Shown: positions 34,419 to 45,700 of the stretch, piece by piece
Layout of the letters: the number at the start of each line of letters is the position of its first letter
Numbering within the stretch: the stretch's first letter is position 1
Assembly: GCA_006226425.1 (NCBI GenBank)
Contig: SBGX01000012.1
Span: 62,001-126,000, forward strand
Direction: 5' to 3'
Length of the DNA stretch: 64,000 bases
Source: Bacteroidota bacterium
Lineage (GTDB): Bacteria; Bacteroidota; Bacteroidia; Flavobacteriales_D; Crocinitomicaceae
The notes under the pieces: model-generated
Seen by the model: only the letters and a program-made list of their open reading frames with translations
What the model was told of the DNA's origin: nothing
Databases searched by the model: none
Position numbers and translations under genes: made by a program

Positions 34419-36754
34419 GGTTTGAAGACAATGGTTTTTTGAATTCCCTGGAGTTGGGATGGATTTTTCGGGTGTTGACAAGGGTGGTATTGCACTGTTT
34501 TCCAGTTCACCAGCTGATCCCTGTAATTCCTGGTGTTCGCCCGACCGCTTTGTCCTCCGGCAATAATCATAAAGGCCTGGATTCCATTCGGATTCATTTC
34601 AATGACCGTTCGCATGGATGGCCCGGCAATTCCCTTATGTACGTTAGGTGAATTCATGTTCCCCCCGGCATCCTGGATAACGGCTCCCCAACCGGGAAGG
34701 CGGAGTAGGTGATTGATGAAAAAGGTTCGATGAGGTCCGGCCAGCGCCCGGTCCAGCTGTCCTTCAAAATCTTCCTTCAGTTTATCGTAAGCCAATTGGT
34801 AACTTTTTTTCATGAGTTCTTCCGTACGGTATTTCTTTCCCTTGATTTGGAATTCCTCATGTTCTTTCAGGAAATGATACACCCGGCTGATCCTTGGTCT
34901 GAAACTGACCGGATAACTTTTCATAAGGATGGAATCGAATTCGCTGAGCACAAAGAAATTCAGGTAGGAGGCCAGAATCGGTTCGTTTATTTCCGAACGA
35001 ATGACACCATTCCATTCGTTGATCCGGGAAAGTTGTTGGTATGCCTCGGATTTATCCGGATATTGTTTTATCAGGTGAATGAGGTCACGGACTCCCAGGT
35101 CACTATTATCTGCCTGCAATTTCATCAGCTCATCCCTGCTAAATTTTTCCTGGCTCCCCAGGTATTCATGAATTCTCCGAATCCGGTAGATTTCAGAGAA
35201 ATTATGATTGACATAGTAGTTCGTTTTGGCCGGGAGCTGATTGGCAGATGCGACATAACCGCGCTCCGGGTTCAGGTGCTGTGGGAGCTGCTCAAAAGGA
35301 ATGAATTCAGGCTTTTGATAACTCTTTCCCTGCCGAATTCCTCCCTGATATCCTTGCGGACGCCGGACGAGCTTCCCGGCACTGAGCATTCCAGTGTTTC
35401 CCTGGACATCAGCAAAGGCAAAATTCTGTGGCGGGAAAGCGTAGTATTTCATGGCATTGAGAAATCCGCCCCAGTTTCGGGCCGTACACAATTTCCGGAA
35501 GCTGATAAAGGAAGTATTGTCCATGGTCGCTGGATACCAGGTTTTAGCATAGTACTTCCCATCTCGTTTTTCAACAAATCCGAATTTCGATTTAGTCACT
35601 GTATAATCGATTTGCCCATAGGACTTGACCGGGATTTGGTATTTCTGAACCTCCATTTTTTCCCAGCGTCCGTTGCACTGATAGCTCAAACTGTCTTTTG
35701 AATTGCATTCCAAAAGGAACTCATCGTTTTCATCCCAATAGGCATTGGTCATTCCCCAGGAAATATGTTCATTGAAGCCTGAAATGATGTAAGGTCCACA
35801 GGGGATACTCAGACCATAAGCTGTGTACTCGGGACAGGAGACATGAATTTCATACCAGGGACTGGGCAACACCAAATCCAGGTGAGTGTCGTTGCACAAG
35901 ATGGCGTTCCCGGAACTGCTTTTTGAAGGACTGATCGCCCAGTTGTTACTTCCCAGAGTCCGTTCTGGTCGGGTGCTTTTAACCGCTCGCTGAAGTACCT
36001 CGACTGGAAGATTCTTTTCTCCTGTGCTACCAAACACCCGTTCAGGGACGATACTATAGGGAAGGTCTGCATCATGTGCATACAGTTGTTGATAGAGTTC
36101 TGGTGGGAGACTTTGAATCACCTGTTGTTGCATGGCATCTTCATCGTCGTAACAGAGCATATAACTCATGTAACCGGATAGGAGGAGGGGGTAGTGGTCC
36201 TTCCATTGCCGTGGATTTTCCCCCAATAATTTGTACTCGGGTGATTGCTCGCTGTTCATTTCTGTTTTGAGATAATGACGCACCCCATTCGAATAGGCGA
36301 CGAGATCACGATAGACCTCTGGATTGTTGTGGGCAAGTTTATCCAGTAGCTTTTTGCACTGTTGATCGAATTGGTATTTCAACCAAAAGCGGTCCGATTC
36401 AACTCCCTTCGTACCCAGGAGTGAGGACAACTGCCCCTGCACCGTTCGGGTAATGAGTTCCATTTGGAAATAGCGATCGCGGGCATGCATATAGCCAACC
36501 CCGTAGGCCAGTGAGGGAGCATCTTTTCCGAAGATATGTGGAATGCCCAGACTGTCGACCCGAATTTCCAGTTGGTATTTTCCTTCAGATTTGAATTCTT
36601 GCTTTTCCGGGCGCTCCTCAATACTTGTATTATGAAAGATCCCGTCATTGTAACTCAGCAAGGCTCCAACCGGTTTTAGAATTCCCATCGGACTGTAGTA
36701 AGAGGCGGTGATCCAGACGAGTGAGAAGGCGATGTAAGCAATTTTCTTAAACAT
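34415..36754 (-). CDS. Penicillin acylase-family Ntn hydrolase
   Basis: This 779-residue member of the penicillin amidase/AHL acylase family has a hydrophobic N-terminus (about 3-22) that sends it to, or anchors it in, the periplasm. The alpha-chain region ends at ERTLG-SNNWAISP, where self-cleavage between G268 and S269 would expose Ser269 as nucleophile. Family residues follow (NDTHL, and the beta-chain Asn region VASANQLPA). It starts 31 bases after the NRPS stop. In several NRPS pathways a periplasmic acylase removes an N-acyl group from a precursor (PvdQ in pyoverdine is the known Ntn case), so a maturation role is the best guess. Quorum-signal or antibiotic degradation are alternatives. 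Confidence 0.87.
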   Translation of the reverse strand: MFKKIAYIAFSLVWITASYYSPMGILKPVGALLSYNDGIFHNTSIEERPEKQEFKSEGKYQLEIRVDSLGIPHIFGKDAPSLAYGVGYMHARDRYFQMELITRTVQGQLSSLLGTKGVESDRFWLKYQFDQQCKKLLDKLAHNNPEVYRDLVAYSNGVRHYLKTEMNSEQSPEYKLLGENPRQWKDHYPLLLSGYMSYMLCYDDEDAMQQQVIQSLPPELYQQLYAHDADLPYSIVPERVFGSTGEKNLPVEVLQRAVKSTRPERTLGSNNWAISPSKSSSGNAILCNDTHLDLVLPSPWYEIHVSCPEYTAYGLSIPCGPYIISGFNEHISWGMTNAYWDENDEFLLECNSKDSLSYQCNGRWEKMEVQKYQIPVKSYGQIDYTVTKSKFGFVEKRDGKYYAKTWYPATMDNTSFISFRKLCTARNWGGFLNAMKYYAFPPQNFAFADVQGNTGMLSAGKLVRRPQGYQGGIRQGKSYQKPEFIPFEQLPQHLNPERGYVASANQLPAKTNYYVNHNFSEIYRIRRIHEYLGSQEKFSRDELMKLQADNSDLGVRDLIHLIKQYPDKSEAYQQLSRINEWNGVIRSEINEPILASYLNFFVLSEFDSILMKSYPVSFRPRISRVYHFLKEHEEFQIKGKKYRTEELMKKSYQLAYDKLKEDFEGQLDRALAGPHRTFFINHLLRLPGWGAVIQDAGGNMNSPNVHKGIAGPSMRTVIEMNPNGIQAFMIIAGGQSGRANTRNYRDQLVNWKTVQYHPCQHPKNPSQLQGIQKTIVFKP

Positions 36755-36785
36755 GTTGAAACAAAGATATCGTATTTAATAGTGA

Positions 36786-39700
36786 TTAATTCTTTTGGTA
36801 CTTCCGAAGTTTGATCTGCTGAAGTATTTCACGGAACAATTTTCCATTGGTTTCTAAGTTTTCTGGATTCATCATGCTTCCATGTTCTCCAACCCCCTGA
36901 TAATTGATCAATTCACCCTGGATGATCTCTTTCCAACTTTGTTTTTTGAGATTTCCCTCTTCCCACTGTTGTTCGGAAAGCAACTGATGGACGTTGACAG
37001 GTAGTTCCTGATCGTCTGCGGTTAGATGGAGATAATTCTGATAGCTGGCCACTATTTTTCGGACGCGATCTCGTTCCATTTTGCTTGGAAGCAATTCGTG
37101 TGAAATATGGCCCTCTTCCTCGGAAATATATTGTTGTACCTTCTCGTTGAGACTTTCTTCCGGCAGTTGTGCTGCTTCTGTGGTTCTCATTCCGTCAAGC
37201 ATAATGATATCGGATACGACATATCCCTGCTCAATTAAATAGGCGGCCATTTGATAAGCCAGATTTGCTCCCCCGGAATACCCGGCAAGCACAAAGTCTC
37301 TATTTCCATTGATGGCTACCATTTCTCTCAGATAGGTTTCCCGCCTGTTTTCAGCTTCCAGGAAATTAATCCCGTAAACTTCAAAACCTTCCAGTTCACT
37401 GGCCAGGTCCTGGTACACCATGGCAAAACCAATGGCAGGAGGGAAGAAAAAGATTTTGTCTTCCGAACCTCGTCCGTGCAGGAGTCGCATCGGTTGACGA
37501 ATCATTTGCTCCAGGTTTTTGACACGTTCGATTTCTCCTTCACTTAATGCCTCCGTTGTTTCTGCTTCGGAGATCATTTCGTTTAGGGCTTCCTGATATT
37601 GTTCCAGAACGACTTCTATCTCGGATGCATTGAATAGGTCTTCACGGTAAGAAAGTCGAAGGTTTAGTTTTCCGTTGGCAACGATTCCGGTGATGGTCCA
37701 TGGATACTTTCCTTCATTTTCAAGAGCGATGTCACGACCGTTGTTCAAAGAGGAAAGTCCTAAAAGTTGTTCTTCTTCATTGGAGTTTTCAAGCTGATCA
37801 GATTTGTTTCCGATCTGGCCGAGGTAGTTGAACAGAACCTCTGGTACATCTTTTTCCCATGCAACATCCTCCGGTGAGAGAATGTATCGACAGATGCCAT
37901 ATCCGATTCCTTTATTCGGAATTCCGGAAAGGTGTTTTCTGTTCAATTCGATTAATTCGCCTAAATCCTCTGAATATCCTTGAATGAGACAGGGGTAAAT
38001 GGAAGTGAACCATCCAACTGTTCGGGACAATTCAAGTTCTTCGTTGATGGGTTCCCTTCCGTGTCCTTCCAGGTGGATCATCAATTCCTTGTGTCCCTTC
38101 CAACGGTAAATAGCTCTTCCAAGAGCACTCAGTAGTAGGTCGTTTATTTCACAACCATATCGAGCAATGGCTCTTGTGAGGAGTTGGTTTGTCTGTTCTT
38201 CACCAAGCGTAAAAGAGTTTTCTTTGACTGTAGGAGACAAGCTGATCTGTGCCTTCGTCGACAGGCTTGTTCCCTCATTGCATAGGATTTGTTTCCAGTA
38301 GTCAAGTTCCTTTTTAAGTTTGGGAGTCTGAGCATATTCCTGAATTGATTGACTCCAATATTGGTAACTGTGCGTCTTTTCGGGAAGGCTAACTGTTCCT
38401 ATGGCTTTCATCTGTTGATAGGCCTGGATGAGGTCTTCGATCAAGATTCGCCAGGAAACGCCATCCATGATTAGGTGATGGACAATGATGTGAATGAGAT
38501 CACCCTGTTCCCTTGAATAGTGATCAACGCGCCAAAGCGGACCTTTAAAAATATCCAGACTTTCCTGGGATTTTTCCACTTTTGTACTGAAAATTTGATC
38601 GAAGTCGGCCTCGTTTTCTAAGGACGTAAAGGTATATACCTCGTGGGTGAATTCATCCGGATCGAGGAGGTGTTGACTAATTCCGGCTTCGTTTTGTTGA
38701 TAGCGGCTCCTCAATATGTCATGGTGTACGCTCAATGCCTGAATACACAGCTTCAAAATATCCTGATCAAGATGTTCCCAACTTTCCAGGAGTACGGATT
38801 GGTTGAAGTGATTGGCTTTTGGGTACTGTTCCCCGAAGAAATGATGTTGGATGGGAGTGAGAGGAACTTCTCCCACGGCAGTCGTTTGCGGAATGATTAA
38901 TTTCGAATCATTCAACTTTTGGGCAATATCTTTTAGGGTCGGAGTTTGGAAGAGTTCACTCAGATTCAAACGATAATTTTGAGTGAGCAACAAGGCATTT
39001 AGCTGAATAGCCTTGATAGAATCTCCTCCGAGATTGAAGAAATGATCGTTCCTACCAACGCGCTCTATTCCCAGTAGTTTTTCCCAACAGGCGGCCATGA
39101 TCTTTTCTTCTTCGCTTTCGGGTGCTTCAAATTGACTTTGCCCCAGATGTGTGACGTCCGGTTTGGGGAGTGCTTTTCGATCTATTTTTCCGCTTTCATT
39201 TCTTGGAATTTCTTCCAGTTGAACGAAATACGAGGGCACCATATAAGATGGTAAGGAGGACGAAAGAAGTGCTCTCACAGATGAAATTTCCAGTTCTTTT
39301 TCGGCTACAAGGTAGGCGCAGAGATATGCTGTTCCCTGTTCATTTTTAAACGGTACTACGGCCACTTGTTGAATTTCATCGATTCCCAACAATTGTGCTT
39401 CGATTTCTCCCAGTTCAATACGATACCCACGTATTTTGACCTGTTGATCCATACGCCCCAGGAAATGGAGTTTTCCATCCTGATCTCGCCGAACCAAATC
39501 ACCACTTCGATAAAGGAGCAATCCGTTTTCCGGATGCCGGACGAATTTTTCTTGCTGAAGTTCGTCCCGGTTCAGATATCCCAGACTAACATTGGCTCCG
39601 GCAATGCATAATTCACCTGGCACTCCAGTGCTTTGTTCCTTCAGATTCTTGTCCATGACATAGAGGAGTTGACCTTCCAGAGCCCTTCCGATCGGCATGA

Positions 39701-42700
39701 TCGTATGATATTCCAAATCCTGACGATTGACGTGATAGTAGCTCGAATCGACACAGCATTCGGTTGGTCCGTAGACATTGGTCAGTTTTGGTGCTTGGGT
39801 AAACAAGTCAAGGAAATGAGCCACTGTTTCGTTTCCGAGTGCTTCTCCACCAATAATGAATTGACTGGTTGGGAAGTCGGCTTCCAATTTTTGTTTTTGT
39901 GCAACGATCAACTGGAGGAAGGAAGGGGTTCCGTCGCTTACATGAATTTGATTTTCACGACAGTATTCCAGGTAGTTCGCGATCTGCTCCCGGTGTTCTG
40001 ATGAAATAATGTGTAAGCAATGCCCCTGAAGGAGTGCCCCGTATATTTGCTGTACAGATGCATCAAAAGCATAAGAGGCGATCAAAGCCACGTTTCGATG
40101 GGCTTCCAATTCGGAATAAATTGCCTTATTCAGTCCGGATACAAGATTCAACACCTGTGCGTGAGCAACCTGTACTCCTTTCGGTTGCCCGGTTGAACCA
40201 GAAGTGTAAATAATGTAAGCCCGATCTGTGGCTTGTATGATCGTTTCAGGATTCTCGATTGATTGGGTGGACAGTTCTTCGTAGTTCAGCTTGATTCGTG
40301 GGATTTTTTGCCAGCAGTCATCATCCAGATTATGATCTGTCAGTACCATCTTCATATCACTATCCTCCATCATAAAGCTGATTCGGTCTGAAGGTAAATC
40401 AGGAACCAGAGGCAGGTAGCTGGCTCCAGCTTTTAAAATGGCAAGTTGAGCGATTACGATCCATTCGTTTCGGGCACAGGAAATTCCAATGACCGATCCG
40501 GAAGAAATTTCCGCTTCCAATATTTGGTGGGCTAACTGATTCGCCAGCTCATTGAGTTGCTGATAAGTGGCATTAAATTCTCCACTTACCAATGCATTCC
40601 GGTCTCCAAAATTGTTACACTGCTGTTCGAAAAGTTGTACGATGCTTCCCGTAGGAGCCTGAATTGGGAGTTCCTGATGCCATTGCTTCAACTGTTCTTT
40701 TTCTTCTTTGGTATTAAGATCAAGATCACCAAGTTTACAATCTGGATTTTGTAAGACCTGCTCAAGCACCAGTTGGACCTGGCTCAGGAATCGAGCAGCG
40801 GTTTCTTTCTTAAATAATTTGGTACAGAAGGTGATGCTTGACTGCAAATGATCTCCAAAATCGAGAATATCTAATTGTAGATCGAATTTAGAGGTGAATA
40901 CCTGAACCCCAAAAGGTTTAAACTGAAGGGGGAATTCGCTTTCGGCACCTTCTTCCAGATTTTGATAGGAAAACAGGATGTCAAAGATCGGGTTGCGGCT
41001 CATGTCTCTTTCCTGAACCAGTTGATCTACCAGTTCTTCGAAGGGATATTCCTGGTGATCGAAACATCCTAGGGTTCGTTCGGTCAGTTCTTTCAGGAAT
41101 TCATCAAAATGCAGCGCCTGCTTTGGGTAATTTCGTACCGGGAGCGTATTCACAAACATCCCGATCAACTGATGTAGATCAGGATGAGGTCTACCGGCAA
41201 CAGGAGTTCCAATGACAAGGTCTTCCTGCCCGGAATATTTGGCCATCAATACGTTGAACACTGCAAAGAGCACCATATAAGAGGTCGTTTGCTTTTCGAG
41301 GGCAAAGGCTCTGAGTTGGCTACTAATATCCTCGTCAAGACTCGCGTAAACGGTATCTCCGTCATAACTTTGGATGGCCGGTCTGTTAAAGTCCAATGGC
41401 AAATTCAGTCCGGGAAGTTCTCCTGAAAGATGTTCAAGCCAAAATTCCGATTGACGTTCCTGAAAATCCTTTCCAGCATTTTCCTGCTGCCAGATAGCAT
41501 AATCCCGGTATTGGAGATAGACATCCGGAAGTACTTCTCCCATGTAAAGGGCTGCAAAATCACGATAGAGAATTTGCATCGATAAACCGTCTGACAAGGC
41601 ATGATGCATGTCAAAAAATGCAATGGTCTGTTCCGGCGTTTGACAAAGATGAAGTCTTGCCAAAGGTGCCTCTTCCAGATTGAAGGGGAGGATAAGCTCC
41701 TGGATCAAATTGGTGACTTGCTGAATCTGATCACGTTGATGCAGTAGAACGGGGAGTTCAACCGTTTCGTGAACATATTGGACAATTTGAGTTCCCTCCA
41801 ATCCAAAGCTGGTTCGAAGCGCTTCATGCCTTTTAACTAACGCTTTCAAAGCCTTTTTCATTCGCTCCTGATCTAAATCGCCAATAATTTCGAAGGCGTA
41901 TGGCATGTTGTACTGCGTGTTCTCCCGGTTGATGCGACTTAGAACGAACAAGCGTTTCTGTGCTGAGGAGGCTGGATAGAATTCTCTTTTTTCAAGCGGA
42001 ATAATACTGTTATAAACGCTTTCTTTCGAGCTGTCGATCAGGAATTCGAGTTCCAGAATACTCGGCTTTTTGAAGAGGTCGAGCAGCGATATTTGTACGC
42101 CAAATTCCTTTTGAATCCGGGCTACGAGAATACTTGCCTTGAGCGAGTGTCCACCGATTTCAAAGAAGTTATCTTCGGTGCTAATTTCCTGTACCGGAAG
42201 CATGGACTTCCAGAGATCGACCAGTATTTTTTGTGTTTCGTTTTCCGGAAGTCGAATGGTCTGGGACGATTTTCTGATTCCAGGATTCGCCTGAGGAAGC
42301 GCTTTTCGATCCAGTTTGCCACTGGCGTTCACAGGGAGTCGATCGAGGAAAACCCAGACCGTCGGGATCATGTATTCCGGAAGTTGTTTGCTTAACTTTT
42401 GGTGGAAAACCTCCTCATCCTGATTTTCTTCAGAAACCACATAGGCTGTCAAATAACTGTCTCCGGAAGGATCATCTTGAGCAATGATTGCTGCTTCCTT
42501 GACCTCCGGAAGTTTCAGCAGCTGTTGTTCAATTTCACCAAGTTCAATCCGATATCCCCGGATCTTCACCTGGAAGTCCAGTCGGCCCAGGTAGTGAATT
42601 TGTCCATTCCAATCCATTCTAGCCAAATCACCAGATTTGTATAGACGTTGCCCTGTTTCGAAAGGATGTTTTACGAAATTTTTCGCCGTGAGCTCTGATC

Positions 42701-45700
42701 GGTTTAGATAACCAACAGCCAGACAGGGACCTCCAATGTATAATTCTCCCGGAACACCTTGTGGGACTGGATTCATCTGTTCATCCAGTAGGTAGAGTTG
42801 GACATTTGAAATCGGTTTTCCGATTGGAACCAGCTCTTCATTTCCTTCGGTCCTATAATAACTGACTTCGACCGATGCTTCGGTAGGTCCGTAAAGGTTG
42901 TACAATTTGGCATCGATCAGGCTATGAAAGCTTCTGACAGTTTCCGGGTGAAGTGCTTCTCCACTGGCAAAGACCTGTTGCAAGGAATGGAGTTTTTTTA
43001 CTTCTAAGGAATCCAGATGAGCCAGGAAGCTATTGAGCATCCCTGGAACAAAATGGATTGCGGTAATTTTTTCCGTTTCAATCAGCTCAACAATTCTTGC
43101 CGGATTCGCAATGTCCTCTTTGTCGCAGAGGATCAATTTGGTCCCGTAGCATAGTCCATTGAAGAATTCCCAAATGGAAACGTCAAAAACATAGGCCGTT
43201 TTTTGAAGGATAGTATCTCTTTCTCCGATTCCCATGTGTTGGTGCATCCAAAAGACACGATTCACGACCCCCTGGTGCTTTAATAAGGTCCCTTTCGGTT
43301 GACCTGTTGAACCGGAAGTGTAAATGACGTAGGCCAAGTGGTCTGATGTTCGTGGAAGCTCTGGATTATCAGTGTTTTGTCCTTCCGCGATCAATAGAGA
43401 TGGTTCAAGAATTTGGCACGAGCTAGGAATCTGTTCCCGGATCAGTTTGTTTGTCAGGCAAATACTGGATTGACTGTCTTCCAGTATGAAGCTGATTCGT
43501 GACTCTGGTGCGTCTGGATCAATGGGTAAATAGGCTGCACCCGCTTTGAGTATTCCGAAGATGGAAACAATCATTTCATAGGAGCGGTCAAGACAAATGG
43601 CGACCAGTTCTTCGCTTTGAACACCGTATTTGTCAAGCAATTGATGAGCCAATCGATTGGAGTCTTCATTGAGTTTTCGATAGCTAAATTCCTGATTCAC
43701 ATGCTTAATAGCGATAGCATCCGGTGTTTTTTTGACCTGTTCCTCAAAAAGATCAGCCAATGTTTGATGATCTGGATAAGGACTTTCGCTTTGATTGTAC
43801 TCATGAAGAAGGTAATTTTTCTCCTCCGGACTCATGCAGTCGATTTCTGAAATTTTAATCTCTGGATTTTCAATCACCTGATTCAGAAGGGCCTTCCAAC
43901 GTTGAAGGAAAAGAGCGATGCTTTCGTCTCGAAATAGTTTGCTGGCATATTCAAAAATCACCTGGAATTCATCTCCATTTTCCTGGATCTCCAGGCTTAA
44001 GTCAAATTTGGAAACGGATGTTTCAAAGTTGATTGGTTCTGCATGGAGTTCTTGATCCCCGTTGGATTGTGAAGTAGCCCTTTCCAGGTTCTGATAAATG
44101 AAGAAAACATCAAAAAGCGGATTTCTTCCTGTATTTCTTGGAACATTGATCTCTTCAAGTAACTCCTCGTATGGGAAATCCTGGTTTTGGAGTGCTTCCA
44201 AAGACGATTCCTTCACCTCTTTCAGGAAGTCAGAGAAAGTCTGATTTGAGTCCAGTTTTTGTCGAAGAACCAATGTATTGACGAACATTCCGATGACGTT
44301 CTGAAGTTCGGCATGTCCACGTCCCGCGACAGGTGTTCCGATACATATATCTTTGCTGCCGGAGTGCTTGTGCAGGAAAAGTTGGAAACAGGCAAGGAAG
44401 AACATAAAGTTGGTACTTCCATGTGCTTCATTCAGGGCCTGAATTTGATCCAGTTGTTCCCTTTCAATATGGCTATAAAGTCTTTTTCCTTCATGCTTAC
44501 TAAGTTCTGGGCGCTTGAAATCGTAGGGCAATTCGAGTTGAGGAATTTCACCTGAGAACTGCTCTGTCCAGTAGGATTTCTGGCGGTTCAACTCTTCGAT
44601 TCCCTGCTCGCTGGAGAGCCATTCCGAATAGTCGATGAATTGGGCTTCAGGAGTTTCTATTTGTTGGCCTCCGTAAAGTTTCATAAAGTCACTCATCAGA
44701 ATCATCATGGAGCTACCGTCACAAATACTGTGATGGATATCAAAGAAAAGTACCTGTCCATCTGATTCAAGATCAATCAGCCTAATTCGCAGAAGAGGAG
44801 CTGTATTGAGATCAAAGGCCTGTACGTGTTTTTCGAGTTCTGCTTGAATTCCCTCAAGAGTTGCATGGCTATGTTCAATTTTAAGCTCAGCTTGTTCTAC
44901 GATCTCCTGATAGACAATCCCATCCTCCTGGACGAAGCGTGTCTTCAATCCCGGATGCAGGATTAGAAGAGCCTCCAGACTTTCCTGAAGTCGGCTTTCA
45001 TCAATTTTTTGCTTTAGATGCAAAGCTCCGGGAATATTGTAGGCGATACTTTCCGGATTTAACTGCTGCAGGAAATGAAGTCTTGTTTGAGCACTACTTG
45101 CCTGGTACCTCGGTTTTTTTGTCGCGGTGGGCAAAGAAAACTCGTTGGAAAGTTGATTTCCTTCAAGTTGTCTGGCGATGGCTTCGATGCTTGGAGCCTG
45201 GAAAAAGCTTTTTAGAGATAATTCCAATCCTAGTTCACTTCTGATTTTGGCCAGAAAGCGAGTGGCTCTTAAAGAGTGTCCTCCGATTCGAAAGAAGTTT
45301 TGATTGATCCCAATTTCTTCCCGGTTCAAAATCTCCTTTGCCAGTCCTACCAGTTGCTTTTCAAGATCCGTTCTGGCTTCTATAATTTCCTCCCGGGTCT
45401 CTTCAAAATCTGATGCCCCCGGAAGTTGATCAGTGGCCACTTTCGAGCGTTCATTCAGCGGAATCTCATCCAGTAATTTCCAATGGGCCGGAATCATATA
45501 TTCAGGAAGTTCCAGACGAAGCTGATCTTCCAGTTGATGGAGATCAATTTCTGCTTTCGGGACGACGTAGGCGACAAGTTGCTTTTCTCCCTGGATATTG
45601 AGTGCAGCAACATAGGCATTTTTGATTGCTTCTTGTTTTAGAAGTACCTGGGTGGTCTCTTCTGGCTCAATCCGATAACCGTTGATCTTGACCTGTTCAT

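Noticed and set aside
34709-35701. 330-codon open frame on the plus strand.
   Set aside because: Lies wholly inside the acylase gene on the opposite strand, with no recognisable protein features; antisense shadow.
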